A stretch of DNA of 64,000 bases, taken from Triatoma infestans (Eukaryota; Arthropoda; Insecta; Hemiptera; Reduviidae). Positions 20,611-32,110 of this stretch are shown here, one piece after another. The stretch is from the NCBI GenBank assembly GCA_011037195.1, contig JAAEAF010007873.1, positions 123,620 through 187,619 on the forward strand, given 5' to 3'. The translations under genes and the position numbers were made by a program. The first letter of the stretch is position 1, and each line of letters begins with the position of its first letter. Under the pieces are notes generated by a model. It did not search any database. It had not been told where the DNA came from and saw nothing but the letters and a program-made list of their open reading frames with translations.

Positions 20611-21690
20611 ATACAGAGTAATAACGATATTTATTCTCAGGATAAAACATAACCTAAAAATGCGGTTCCTATAATAACAATTATATAGCAATACCTATTA
20701 TTCAGGTTATAAACAGTTTGTAGGATCCTAATAAAATCCGTGTCCAATATTAGGGTGGTATAGGCAGATGAAGAAAGCAATGGAGCTTTCGGTAAAGTTA
20801 CCCATTAACGTATAACTTCTCAGTAAATATGTACAACTTTTCTAGTTAAATGCTAATTCAATACTTCCTGTATATTGCATAGCTAGGAAAATTCTAGTAA
20901 TGATTTGTCTATATATACAGTACATATTTCTTAGTTATAAGGATTTTAGATAGCTAGAAAAAAGAACTAAAAAAAATACGTGTCCACTTAATTTTTCAGT
21001 TAGAAATCCAATATCAGCAAACAAAATTTCTTTTTGTGCTGCCAGAAAGGAAATATTTGGGCATCAAGTTCCTCTTTTCAAATGGAGAGGTATGTGTATT
21101 CACTCAGAAATTCCTTTTTTCATCAGAGATTCCTTTCACATCAGAGATTCCTCATTTTTATTTTTTATGTAAAATCTACTTGAACAGTTTTTTTTTTTTT
21201 GTGAGCAATATTTACGAGTTATGACTGAAAACACGTGTACTTATTAAAACTACCATTATTAGCCACGTGGTACCTATAATAAGTAATATTAAGATTTTTT
21301 TTTTTCTCTAGGCGCCTCATGTTTTGTTTTGTTTTTTTATTAAATAAGAAGAAAAAAAAAAACTATTTTTAAACAAACTTACTCCTCATTAAAAATATTA
21401 GAGATGTTGCTCGAACTGGCGTCCACCTGTTCTTAGACCTGTTTAGAGACTTAGACCTGTTCTTATTTGCCAAGTATCCCGTACTGCTAAAGAAACAGAT
21501 ACGGCTTCAACTATAAGTTGCATGCATCTATTATTCTCTATCTAAGTTCAGCTAGAGATGTAATATTTCGGCTCGATTTTCATAAACCTGTATTTAGTAA
21601 TGGTATAAGTTTGAAGGGAAATATAAAAAAAAAAAAAATAAGAAGAAAGTTTATGAAGAATCATTATTTTACCTTGTTTTTTATAAGTCA
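20611..21690. other. AT-rich spacer, nothing recognised
   Basis: A small imperfect tandem of TTAGACCTGTTC lies near 21435-21465. Short open frames here look random. Confidence 0.45.
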
Positions 21691-21699
21691 AACAGTTTT

Positions 21700-22140
21700 G
21701 TTTTTATATCAGATGGTAGTATCAGTCGAACGTTGGACATTTCTAAAAGTACTGTTTGGATGAACTTGAAGTCTTACAACCCTCATGGCCTTATACTAGA
21801 GCCCATGTGGTCATACAGATCCTACAAATCATAAACGTCGTGTTGAATTTATTGCAATGATGGATGTTCAATTGTCAGAAGCTCCAGATTTTTTAATGGA
21901 TATTCTCTAGATGAACAATAGTAAATTTACCAACAGCATTATAAATCGTTGGAATTTCCGGGTATGGGCCAATGAAAATCCCCGAGTCATATGAGCAACC
22001 TGAAATCAGACTACCTCGTTGGGAATCAATACTTTAACGAAGGAACCATTAATGGTGATTTTTGTCTTCAGTTCATCACCATCATTCTTCCTCTACACTT
22101 AGAGGATATACTCCTTGAGCTGAGACGCGCAGATGTGTTA
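21700..22140 (+). pseudogene. Tc1/mariner-superfamily transposase relic (DUF4817 type)
   Basis: In shifting frames: a helix-turn-helix-like GSISRTLDISKSTVW near 21715-21760, RRVEFIAMMDVQL near 21835, then KFTNSIINRWNFRVWANENP near 21915-21990. The last block follows the first catalytic Asp in such transposases. LVGNQYFNEGTINGDFCLQF and LPLHLEDILLELRR follow near 22020-22130. This matches, block by block, the better preserved transposases at 44567-45100 and 61135-61620 (NRWNFRIWAEENP, LTFLRDILPVLLEDVPLKRR). Several stops and frameshifts make it dead; the second and third catalytic Asp regions are not visible. Confidence 0.75.
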
Positions 22141-22274
22141 CCAGCTTGATGGCTGTACCGCTGACATCCGGCTTCCGGCTGAAGGAAGTCTTTCCAGCTG
22201 AAAATACTTTGTTTTTCATTTTGCAATGATTGTATTTTCTATAAAGTAAAGTAAAGTGTTATTATTATAATTTT
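22141..22274. other. spacer
   Basis: Short region between the transposase relic and a SINE; nothing recognised. Confidence 0.4.
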
Positions 22275-22503
22275 TTATTTTAATTTAAGGCGCGTCAGCA
22301 TCTATGGTCATTGGCACCCGGAGCCTTCTCAGTGACTGCCGGCCTCCGAACAGTGTTCTCTCGTTATAGACTCCCCGTCACCGAACAGTGAGCTGTAGAG
22401 GCTCCTAGGAAGAAAAAAATGTAAGGGTAGCACAGCTGTACTCGATCCCGGGTCCTCCGCGTGGGAGTCCAGTACGCTAACCACTTAGCTATTCCCTTCC
22501 CTC
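22275..22503 (-). mobile_element. tRNA-derived SINE, copy 3
   Basis: Reverse copy with AAGGCGCGTCAGCATCTATGG at the 3-prime side, CCGGCCTCCGAACAGTG, and a tRNA-like head near 22440-22500 including GATCCCGGGTCCTCCGCGTGG. Confidence 0.85.
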
Positions 22504-23474
22504 ATTATTATTATTATTACTATTATTGCTATATGAAGATAAAAAAGAAAATCATTGGAACCGTATTCGAAAAAATCGCTAAACTGAAAAAATTATTTAA
22601 AATCGCACTTCCGATAGATAGATTTTGAGACCGAACATTCATGCGTGATGCAATAGAGATTTGAAAAAGTTCTAGTGACTCAAGAGATATGTAAAAACAG
22701 GACCTGAGTAGAATTTAACAGTGTAAGATCTCAAATTACAGAGAGTTTCGCCAATCATTGTTTCATTATCGATATGGAAAGATATTGTATTCAAAATATA
22801 GATTTGTTATTAAAGAACAATTACATATATTGTAGAGCAATTATTTGTTACCTTGAAAACAATTATTTATACTGGAGAATTTCCTAGATGAAGATGAGGT
22901 TGGTCAGCTAAATTAGGATTGCTAATTCTCAATTAATTAAACTTTATTTTCACGGCCGAACGCACATAGTTGGCTGTTAGGATCTTTGTTCTATTGGTTC
23001 TACTTAATAGAAATAGAAACCCTTGAATGCTCTTTTGTCCACACTTACAATAGTTACAGAAGTTCACATTTATCTCCATATTTAATGTTTCGGAATTCAA
23101 TAGAATCATTAATACCTATTGAATCGATTGATAAATTAAATAAACTGTTCAGTTTTCTTAAGGAATTTTAAAACTAAGACATTTTTATTTTAATTGATTC
23201 AGTCTGTTATTGTCGTTTGTCAATTACTATTATTTATTTGTATCAATCTCTTATATTGTGTATGAGTGTTGTGTTTATGCACCAGATCTCACTTGTATAA
23301 TGGGATTAATCCCCTGAAAACAAGCTTATAATTTTTATTTTATATATTATTTATGTTATTTATATAATATATAAAATATTTATATTATTTTTATTTTTAT
23401 TTATGTTGTTTTTATTTTATTAACTATATATTATTTTGTCAGATGATTTTCTCTGTTGGCCGTTAGTTGTAATA
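22504..23474. other. AT-rich spacer with faint 1-kb repeat remnant
   Basis: 22550-22620 faintly resembles the AAAAAATCGC..AAATCGCACTTCCG part of the 1-kb repeat. The rest is AT-rich, with a TTTATATTATTT-type simple region at 23330-23420. Confidence 0.4.
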
Positions 23475-23574
23475 TGAAAACAAGAATTTGTTAGCTTATC
23501 GACCAATTCAAGGTAACAAACAAAAACCAAAAAAGTAATTTTGTAATTTTTTTTTTTTTTTTTAATAATTAAAA

Positions 23575-23615
23575 GTTCGACGTTTCGACAAACTTTGTTT
23601 GCCTTCTTCTGGAAC
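23575..23615 (-). ncRNA. hammerhead-ribozyme-like motif with mutated core
   Basis: Minus strand: GUUC, CAGAAGA (U-to-A in CUGANGA), A, GGCAAAC-AAA-GUUUGUC, GAA, AC/GU, C, GAAC. The stems are intact; the core change should abolish cleavage. Confidence 0.5.
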
Positions 23616-23830
23616 AATGCAAAAATAAAGAGAAAAAATTATAACACGAAACACAAACAAAAAACAAAATACATAGGTGCGATTACAGTGGGACTGCTAA
23701 AATTGTAATGAAAGGGTGTATGTATGTTAGTATAATGTGACATTATAATTCATTACAATTTTAGCAGTCCCATTGAAATCGCACCTATGTATTTTGTTTG
23801 TGTTTCGTGTTACAATTTTTTTTGTGTATT

Positions 23831-23871
23831 GTTCCTGAAGAAGGCAAACAAAGTTTGTCGAAACGTCGAAC
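23831..23871 (+). ncRNA. hammerhead-ribozyme-like motif with intact core
   Basis: Plus strand: GUUC (stem I), CUGAAGA, A, GGCAAAC-AAA-GUUUGUC (7-bp stem II with one G-U), GAA, AC/GU (stem III, no loop), C, GAAC (stem I partner, perfect). This is the best-formed candidate in the window; one extra A precedes stem II. Confidence 0.6.
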
Positions 23872-23994
23872 TTTTAATAATTAAAAAAAAAAAGAAAATT
23901 ACAAAATTACTTTTTTGGTTTTTGTTTTTTACCTTGAATTGGTCGATAAGCCAACAAATTCTTGTTTTCATATATATTATTTATTGTTTTTTTA

Positions 23995-24235
23995 AGGGAA
24001 GGGTATAGCTAAGTGATTAGCGCTTGGACTTCCATGCGAAAGACCCGAGTTCGAGTCCAGCTGTGCTGCCCTTAGATTTTCTCTTCTAGGAGCCCTCTAC
24101 AGCTCACGGACCGGTGATGGACAGTGTTGATTGTAACGAAAGAACACTATCCGAAGGTCGGAAGTGCACTGAAAAGGCTCCGGGCGCCAATGACCATAGA
24201 TGTTATTCATACTTAAATAAAATTTAAAAAAAAAT
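23995..24235 (+). mobile_element. tRNA-derived SINE, copy 4
   Basis: Best-preserved forward copy: GGGAAGGGTATAGCTAAGTG start, A-box TAGCTAAGTGATTAGC, B-box CGAGTTCGAGTCC near 24047, body CTGTGCTGCCCTTAG, CCGGTGATGGACAGTGTT, GGCGCCAATGACCATAGATG, and an A-rich tail AAATAAAATTTAAAAAAAAA ending near 24235. Confidence 0.88.
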
Positions 24236-24280
24236 GGTTTTTTAGATTGTTTTAATGAAAATTATTTATTCACTTATTTA

Positions 24281-24967
24281 TTACTTTCTTATCTCTTGCT
24301 CTTAGTAAGAGGAAGTATTGTAATCGTTTCAAATTTTCCATATCGAGTTTTCAGGAGAAACATCCGTTTTAAGGTCCCCTGAGTCCAAAAAAGTGGTTTT
24401 TAGCAAATGGTTTCTTTCTCTTTCTGTGTGTATGTGTATGTATGTGAACAGCATAGCCCAAAAATAAAAAATCGTAAAAAGTTGAAACTTGATATTCCGT
24501 TTAGGTATTACCATGGGATCAGACAGTACTTTATCTGTCAAAATTCCTCAACCGGAAGTACCGTTTTAGAAATTGTTTTTTTCTTTTTTGCGATTTTCTC
24601 AAAAATTGCTCCGACAATTTTCTTCAAACATGGTATATCAACTACAAATACAAAGAGCTATAACATTTATTTTAAACATTTCTCTGGAATAAATTCATGT
24701 AAGGGCACTTTTAGGGGAGGGGCGGGGTATAGCTTCCTCTAAACAGGTATCATAGTTGATTATACAATTCTATCATCCAAACAAAATTAATTAAAAATAT
24801 ATAGATGGCCAAAATTCGGAGTTTCAGGAAAATTAGTAAACCGGAAGTGCGCTTTTACTGAACAGTTTTTTCAGTTTTCGAGGAATTTCATTAAATTTGG
24901 TACACAAACTTTGAAATGGAGTAAGAGAAAGTTGTGGGTGTGTTTTTCATACAGATTTTTTTTTTAA
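24281..24967 (-). repeat. 1-kb compound repeat, single-unit variant
   Basis: Reverse copy with a degraded hairpin at 24290-24315 and a TTTCTTTCTCTTTCTGTGTG in place of the pure (TG)n. There is only one internal unit, joining the inner part of one unit to the outer part of the other. It ends at CATACAGATTTTTTTTTT near 24967. Confidence 0.85.
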
Positions 24968-25154
24968 TAATTTCAAAAAAGTATTTATTAATTTATGTAA
25001 TAAATAAATTACAGGGCTTTTTGTATAGGGCTTTATTATTGTTACTATAGTCAGATTACGTGTTTAGCGATTTTACAAGAAAAACGATACAATAGCTCAG
25101 TGATTAGAGGTGCGAAACCGAAAGTTGAGTTGTACTTTAATTCTGGTTCTATTC

Positions 25155-26020
25155 TTACACCTGTTCTCAAAATTATAATTGACAAATGATATAGTTTGTG
25201 TACCAAATTTAATGAAATTCGTCGAAAACTGACAAAACTTTTCAGTAAAAACGCACTTCCGGCTTACTAATTTTCCTAAAACTTGGAATTTTGGCCACCT
25301 ATTTATTTCTAATTAATTTTGTTTGATAGTAGAATTATATAATCAACTATGATACCACTTTAGAGGAAGCTGCAAACCCACCCCTCCCCTAAAAGTACCC
25401 TTAAATGAATTTTCGCGAAAAAGTGAAAAATTCATTTAGTACAGTGTTAAAACAAACGCACTTCCGGTTATCCAATTTTTCTCAAACTTCGAATTTCAAC
25501 AACATATTTAATTTTAATTAATATTATTTAGATGACAGAATTGTCTAATAAACTGAAATAGCAGTTAAGATGAAAACCTAACCCCTCCCCGCCCCCAGAA
25601 GTGCCCTTAAATGAATTTTCCTGGAGAAATGTTTCAAATAAAAGTTGTAGCTCTTTGTATATGTAGTTGATATACCAAGTTTAAAGAAAATCGCCGGAGC
25701 CATTTTTGAAAAAATCGCAAAAACGTAATAAAAACAACTAGTAAAGTGCTACTTCCTGTTGAGGAATTTTGACAGATACCGCACCGTCAGATCCCATGGT
25801 AATACCTAAACGTAATATTAAGTTTCAACTTTCTACAGTTTTTCGTTTTTGAGCTATGCTGTCCACATACACATACACACACACACATAATTCATTTGCT
25901 AAAAACCATTTTTTTGGACTCGGGGGACCTCAAAACCGATATTTCCGATGAAAACTCGATATCGAAAATTTGACACGATTACAATACTTCCTCTTTACTA
26001 GGAGTAAGAGAAAGTAAAAA
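25155..26020 (+). repeat. 1-kb compound repeat, forward copy with internal deletion
   Basis: Starts without the first 40 bp at TTCTCAAAATTATAATTG. The first unit is shortened around 25410 (the AATGAATTTT block runs directly into CGCGAAAAAGTG); the second unit is intact. A (CA)n tract at 25865-25890 and the terminal CTAGGAGTAAGAGAAAGTAA at 25998 follow. Confidence 0.9.
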
Positions 26021-26790
26021 TGTTAATAGTAAGGTATATGTTTCCGCCACCACCGGTCACGACACTAATTGGGTAGCTGGATGTTAAGCCCGTCAGAATA
26101 AAATATCTCTCACTTTTTCCTTCACTCTTTAACATACACACAGTATATATACATAAGGGTCACCTGTTACTGTAAAGTTTTAAGATCATCTCGTTACCCT
26201 GGTAGTTCCATGTAGAACTTTTTTTATCCGAGGTCGTTGAGTTTTCCGAGATAATCCTATTACATTTTCCAACTGAGAATCCTGACTCTTTTTAATGTCG
26301 GCCTGGCTAATTGATGGAATGGGAATCTCCAAATTCCGATATTTTCGTCAAGTTGATTTTAAAACATCTTCCAATTGCGTAAAATGTACTAGAGAACGCG
26401 GATTCACTGCTCCATTTTTTTTTCTAATACTCAACTTCATAGTAAAATTTTGAACTAAAGTAATATCTTAATCATTCCATTCCTGAGGCATTCAAGAGGG
26501 GGGAGTCCTGCAGACTAGGATATCCACTCCCTTGGCCATCGAAATGTTTAATATTATCCCAATAGTTTCTTGGTCTATGAAGATTATTTACATATTATTT
26601 ATTGATATTTTTCTGTCTAAATAACAATTGGAATGATATTATTGACAAGCTTCCATTTGCAGTCCTTCTAAAAAACTCTGGCCACACACTTTCTTTCTCT
26701 CACTATGTAAATACAATTATAAACATAATAACTGCCGGAGGCCGGATTTAGACTGAAGCCATCAAGAAGCGGTGGTATACTTAAATGGAA
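26021..26790. other. spacer, nothing recognised
   Basis: Mixed-composition sequence with no coding similarity I can recognise. Confidence 0.4.
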
Positions 26791-26940
26791 TATCAAGTTT
26801 GAACATCCTAGGAATTTCCCTTTGAAGATTGTTCATATATATGCAGACCATTTGCTATAAACCGTTTTTTTCGCACTCACAAATCCTTAATAATATGCAT
26901 TTCTGATGTTCTTTCAGCAACAAAAATTCCAATGCCAAAT
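26790..26940 (+). repeat. decayed 1-kb repeat segment
   Basis: AATGGAATATCAAGTTTGAAC, GTTCATATATATGCAGACCA and TTTGCTATAAACCG match consecutive blocks of the 3-prime half of the 1-kb repeat. Confidence 0.6.
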
Positions 26941-27424
26941 TTTGCATTATCTAAAATAATAAAAAGAATACACAATAATAATTAAAAAATGGTTGTACGT
27001 ATATAATAAAATCCTATTGAATAGAGAAAACGGTGCTGATTTCTCGAAATGATGACATGTTTGACGTTCAAGATCAAAATAAAAGTCAGGTATAAAAACA
27101 CACGAGAAACACTTCGGAAATAATGTGTACATTAATGAAGAGATATGCAACATTCCAAATAGTAGATTATATTTATAATTACTGTTATTATTAAAGTATT
27201 GAAATAACATACCATAACTACTTTAATTTTTTTTTTCTAAAATTAACAGAACACATCCAAACATTTCACGTTCACACTCTCAACTGAAACCTTTTAATCT
27301 CCTCTCAACCACTGGCCAATGATCGATTTATATCGATTAACAATCAACTTAATTACAGTTACTAAGTAATGTTCATTTCCCGTTACTAAGATTTCTTTCA
27401 TCAATTATTTACAAATTTACATAC
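26941..27424. other. AT-rich spacer, nothing recognised
   Basis: An 87-codon open frame on the minus strand here shows no recognisable domain. Confidence 0.4.
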
Positions 27425-28260
27425 GTTTACATTCTCGGTGCCACAGCCCTGCTCGGGCTTTGGCCTCCTGTAGAAAGTTTGCCCATTCTTCCCTATTCAA
27501 TGCCACTGATCACCACCTTGGTATGCCCAGTATTGTTGCTTCTCTTCTCTCTTGATCCATCCATCACGCTTTTGGCCTTCCAACCTTTCTCTTACTTACA
27601 GATCTAAAGTTAATATTTCCGTTAGATATGCGGTCTTCTGCCATTCTCTATAGATGACCAGCCCAATGGTGAATAGTTATGTGAATAAACTTTAAGGCAC
27701 GGCTCGGATGTCATCAATTTTTCACATAGTTCATTATTATGCCTTCTTCTCCAGTTCCCATCCTCCATTCCATGCCCAAATATTCTTCTCAATATTTTCC
27801 TTTCGACGACGGCAAGTTTGTTTATGTTCTTCAACCCTGTTGATTACCCAGCATTCTGAACTGTAGGTTTAGAACTGGTCTGACTGACATTTGGTACAGC
27901 ATGGCTTCCGTCTGTTTTGTGATAAATCTACAATTAAATTGCTTACTCAGGCCATAGTAATTCCTGTTTGCGGCCTGTATTCTTTTCTCTACTTCTTTAG
28001 AAGGATTATTGTGAACTTCTATGAATGAAGCCAAAGATACAGAGTCTTTAACACTTTCGAGGACATAGTCACCTACTTGAAAATGTGAGTAGCTCTGTAT
28101 TAACACCTACAACCACAAATTTGTATTTTATTAACGTTTACAATCAATCCCATATCTTTGAAAAGACTCGAGGGCTATAAATGCCTCCTTTGTGCTTGTT
28201 GAAGTACGTCCATCTACTTTGCTAAAGATTCACAGTCTACTTTTTCCGAAGCCAAGTTAA
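27425..28260 (-). pseudogene. RTE-like (endonuclease-RT) LINE, C-terminal half of RT
   Basis: Minus-strand blocks in order: DMGLIVNVNKIQI near 28150 (the GLxIN.K.K block after the catalytic core), FQVGDYVLESVKDS..EVEKRIQAANRNYYGLSK near 28080-27960, ILRRIFGHGMEDGNWRRRHN near 27790-27735, and a tail KRKVGRPKA..WMDQERREAT near 27600-27540. NREEWANFLQEAKARAG follows near 27510-27450. This is the usual C-terminal layout of RTE-type ORF2. Frames change at least three times and the YxDD core is absent or lost. Dead. Confidence 0.75.
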
Positions 28261-28459
28261 ACAATAGCATAAAAATTGATTTAAGATGATATTAGGTCGG
28301 TGACCCGACAATAAGACTTACCTTTAGTCATAGAGTGACCATAATGATAGGGTTTCCGACCGTAAATTTTAAAACATTTAAACTTGGCACAACTATATCT
28401 TTACTAATTAAAATTTGAACCATTAATTCATATTCATATTCTTGCCAACGATAAATAAG

Positions 28460-29385
28460 TTTGTTTACTCGAAAACTGTAACGAAAAAAGACATGCTATG
28501 GGATTCGACGAACCCTTGGAACTCATTTTCTCAATCCGGCTGGTTTTGGAAGATTTTCCCTGTAAAACGTTTCGAGATGTTTGATAAAGTGGTAGCAGGC
28601 TAGAAAGAGGTCAGAGAATATGGGAGATGAGGCAAAACTTCGTGTCCCAATTCATTGAACTTTTCAAGCGTTAGTTGTGAGACATGCCGTCAGGCAATGT
28701 CGTGGAATCTTCTTATGGGTCCTTTTTGTTGACTATTACCGGCTTACATACAGACTTTGCAATTTTGGCGCATCTTATCGGTTTGCTGAGCATACTTCTC
28801 AGATTAGTGATTTCGCCGGGATTCGGAAAACCAAGTGAATTAAACTCGGCAGCAGACCATCAAACGACTATGTTATTTTGTAGTGAAAGTTCGCCTTTAG
28901 GTAGTGCTTTGGAGCTTTCTCTCGGTCCAACTACTTAGCTTCACTTAACTACTTAGACGATGTCAGTTGATATAAAATCCGTATTTCGTCTACAATTCGA
29001 CTGAAAAATGTTCCGTAGTTCAGGACAAAGAGAATAACGATATTTTTTCTGCTTTTTCACCTTTCCGATTTGCTTCAAATGCCGAGTAATATGGGTCGTG
29101 TTAGTTCTTCGGCAAGTTTGCGTAAAGTTGTTAGAGAAACAGCATCGATGATTGCCTTCAAAAATTAGTCATTGACAACTTCTGATGGCTTCTCAAATTC
29201 AAGGTTCTAGTCTTCTTTGCAAAATTTCTTGAATATCACTGCACTGTAAGTTTGTTAGCATTTCCTGGGCCAAATGCGTTGTTGATGTTATGAATTGTTT
29301 CCACTGCTGTATAACCCATTTTATGCTAGAATAAGAAAAATTGCTCGAATTTTTTGTTTTGTCTAACATCATCACTTCCATAGGC
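28460..29385 (-). pseudogene. mariner transposase relic (SETMAR/Hsmar1-like group)
   Basis: Minus-strand translation, with frame changes, covers almost a whole mariner transposase. It has an N-terminal helix-turn-helix region near 29385-29210 (IHNINNAFGPGNANKLTVQ in a shifted frame), LTTLRKLAEELTR near 29130, FFSRIVDEIRILYQ near 29000 (first catalytic Asp region), and VVWWSAAEFNSLGFPNPGEI near 28870-28810. FHDIA, RHVSQLTLEKFNELGHEVLP near 28690-28630 is the second-Asp HDNARPH region, now broken. The third Asp box is lost after LPYSL. The order matches mariner of the SETMAR type closely. Terminal inverted repeats were not found with confidence. Many stops: dead. Confidence 0.8.
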
Positions 29386-29534
29386 TAATATAAATATAAA
29401 ATAATCAGCAAGTAATTAAATCATTAACAAAGAACATAAAGTGAAAAATTCGCATTAGTTATCATTATCAATCGCATTAGTCAATCATCGAAGCTGTTTC
29501 CATTGCTCCTCCCTTGAGAAGAAGGAGTGCTGTT

Positions 29535-30510
29535 CGGGGGCTTTCCTCGATGTGAAGGAGGCCTTCGATCGAGTATGGCACCCCGGGCTGCTCTGAAAAC
29601 TTAAGGGCATCCTTCCAGCCACCTATTATCTAATCCTAAATTCCTACTTATCCGATAAGTATTTTCAAGTACAAATGGGATCATCTTTCTCTCCTTTCAA
29701 TCATACTGACGTTGGAGTGCCGCAAGGCAGCATTCTAGGTCCTAACCTTTACTCAGTATACACTGCAGACATCCCAACACATCCCGATACCACCCTTCTC
29801 ATCTATGCAGATGATACTGCTATCCTATCTTCCAATAATGATCCCGTAATAGCCATAGAAATCTACAAACCCACCTCTCCTCCCTAGAAAATTGGTTCAA
29901 AAAATGGGTCATTAAACTTAATGAAAATAAGACCCAAAACATTAACTTCACTCTACATCGCATTACTCTTCCCCCAGTCTACTACAACTTAATTCCCTTA
30001 CCAGTGGTCAACGTTGCTCGCTATCTTGGGCTTTACTTAGACCGAAGACTTACATGGAATCCTCATACACGACTTAAAAGAATAGAACTAAACAGCCGCT
30101 TTCGACAACTTAAAAGACTACTGGACAACATATCTGAACTCTCCCTAGGCAACAGAAGACTAATTTATACATCTATCTTAAAGCCTATCTGAGCGTACGG
30201 GATACAACTATAGGGTTCAACCAAACGCCCAAATCTCCAATGACTCCAATCTCTACAATCCAGAATCCTCCGTAACATTGTAAACGCTCCTTTTTACGTC
30301 TCCAACCGAACCATATACATAGTGATTTTAATGTACCCTTCATTACTCAAGTCGCCCAAACCCGTGTCAGGAAATTCCATATTAACCTACTGACTCACAT
30401 AAACCCTTTAATTCAACACCTGTCTTCCCGAACACTTCCTAATAACCCTTCTAGACGTCCTAAAAGACAATGGCCTCGTGATCTACTCTCAAGTGAAGAG
30501 AGTCAATAGT
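29535..30510 (+). pseudogene. jockey-type reverse transcriptase, frameshifted
   Basis: Reads GAFLDVKEAFDRVWHPGLL at 29540 (RT block with the first catalytic Asp), ILPATYYLIL, GVPQGSILGP at 29712, YADDTAILSSNNDP at 29802 (catalytic box intact), then after a stop at 29887 NFTLHR, and YLGLYLDRRLTWNPHTRLKR at 30020. LSLGNRRLIYTSILKPI and LQSLQSRILRNIVNAPFYVS follow near 30250-30300. Stops at 29596 and 29885, an in-frame TGA at 30190 and further shifts kill the frame. It starts abruptly at the LDVSQAFDRVWH block, exactly where the copy at 47763-48879 starts. It ends near 30510 after PKRQWPRDLL. Confidence 0.88.
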
Positions 30511-30840
30511 GATTTTGTACAGTTTTTTTGTTTTTTTTTTGTGTTTTCCTCCAAAAAGAACCCCTAATTGGAGGGAGTTTATTAAAAACATTTTACATGC
30601 TCCATGTACATACTGCATGTATAATGCTAATCAACATTTTACAAAATTAAGATTAAAAACAAAACAAGTACTTATGCTAGTAGGGAATAATGAAAGATTT
30701 TAACGATTTACTTGAAAAATGAGCAATTTTAAATGAAAAATTTTGAATTAAATGAATTAAATTTTTAATCCCCAAAATTCAATGAATTGAATGAAAATTT
30801 GAAGTGATTAACTTGCAAGATTGTCCAGATCTATTTTAGT
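30511..30840. other. AT-rich spacer
   Basis: Poly-T then AT-rich, with repeated GAATTAAATG-like text near 30745-30800. Nothing else recognised. Confidence 0.45.
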
Positions 30841-32110
30841 GATAAATTCAATAAAATCTTCATGTTAATGATGAATAAGGTTTTCCTGTGTTGTAGGCCA
30901 TCCATATCCCAAAAGTACTGATTTAGCAAATACATTTTTTCGTTTGTTATCTAAGAGAGAACAATCGAACAACAAGTGAGTTGGTGTCTGCTCGCTAGCT
31001 CCATCGCATTTACATACCGAAGTATTCGCAATCTTAAAACGGTAGAAGTAACTTTTGAACCTACCATGGCCGGTTAGGAACATTGTTACATGTGGATGGT
31101 TTAAGTTAAAATGCTTAACAGACATTCTGGCATTCACTGATGGGAAAAACTGCTTTGTGTATTGCCCTTTTGATGTTTGCCTCCATTCCTGTTCCCAATT
31201 TCTCAGCAAGGATAACCTTATTTTGGTCTTAATATAGGATTTCGGGTAGCGATCGTAAAAAAAAATCCAGAGTATTATCTTTCAAAGCTTCCTTTGCTAA
31301 AAAATCAGCTCTTTCATTACCCTCATGTCCCGCGTGAGCTTTTATCCAATTAATTGAGAAGATCCAACCGTCTTCCTCTGCCATTGATATTAGATGCCTT
31401 CTGATGGTTTCTACAAGAGGATAGTGAATGTTACTGTTACTTAACATATCAATCGATACCTTACTATCTGCATGGATAATAAATGTTCTCTTGTCGACAT
31501 CCAATGTCTGCATATGAAGCCACTCCACTGCCTTCAAAATCGCCAACAGTTCTGCCTGATTGTTTGAGCAAATTGCGTCCATCCTATACTTTCCAGCAAA
31601 CACTTCAATGTCACCTCTATATACTACCGCTGCACAGCCAACATTGTTATTTTCTTTACTTCCATCCATGTAGATGTTCCATATCTTCTACTCATTTTGT
31701 GTACAATTATAAATTTCTAAGTTTGCTTTGGAAGGATGCATCCAATTGTGATACTTAACTGGTCTATCATATCGAGAATTATCCAAATCTACAGAAGAGG
31801 GTTTACCCATTATCACATTTAAGAACTCCGCTCTTCCTTCTATTAAAGAAACATAGGAATTTCTCCTGCAATAACACATGAAGCTTCGTAAGAGATGGTC
31901 CGAAAACCTCTTGTTATTCTCAACAACATTAATCTCTGAACTCATTCAAGCTTTCGTTGATTATACTATAATTTTAGTGCATCTTGCCATACATGCGCTC
32001 CGTACGTAAGAAGCGGTACTTACTATAGCTCCTCTATAAATTATTTTTAGTGCATCACTGCGAATCCTCCAGTAAACTTTGGCGTACCTAGATCATAAAT
32101 TAATTAGTTT
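30840..32110 (-). pseudogene. R1/LOA/I-group ORF2 C-terminal region with intact RNase H motifs
   Basis: Minus-strand order: RT thumb relics (KVYWRIRSDALKIIYRG near 32080-32030), a frame with CYCRRNSYVSLIEGRAEFL (31945-31688), then a 146-codon RNase H frame (31669-31229). The RNase H motifs are MDGSKE (Asp), NNQAELLAILKAVEWL (Glu), FIIHADSKVSIDML (Asp), INWIKAHAGHEGNERADFLAK (His/Asp). All four catalytic carboxylates are present. After a frameshift near 31220 the tail TMFLTGHGRFKSYFYRFKI, CKCDGASEQTPTHLLFDC (zinc knuckle) continues to 30865. The RNase H part could fold, but the polyprotein is broken. Confidence 0.85.

Larger units (their letters stand above)
23475..23972. mobile_element. 0.5-kb palindromic element with paired hammerhead-like motifs
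   Basis: The arms 23475-23718 and about 23750-23972 are reverse complements over roughly 220-240 bp (outer ends GAAAACAAGAATTTGTTAGC and GCCAACAAATTCTTGTTTTC), with a spacer of only some 30-50 bp. Each arm contains a T/A-rich tract, an outward-facing ribozyme-like motif and a GTGCGATT block near the centre. No coding capacity. The pairing is strong enough to form a long hairpin. Confidence 0.8.

Noticed and set aside
24329..24742. 70- to 111-codon frames
   Set aside because: They lie inside a 1-kb repeat; similar frames recur in other copies by shared sequence and are not kept open, so they are not coding.
28684..28938. 84-codon plus-strand frame
   Set aside because: Antisense to the mariner relic.
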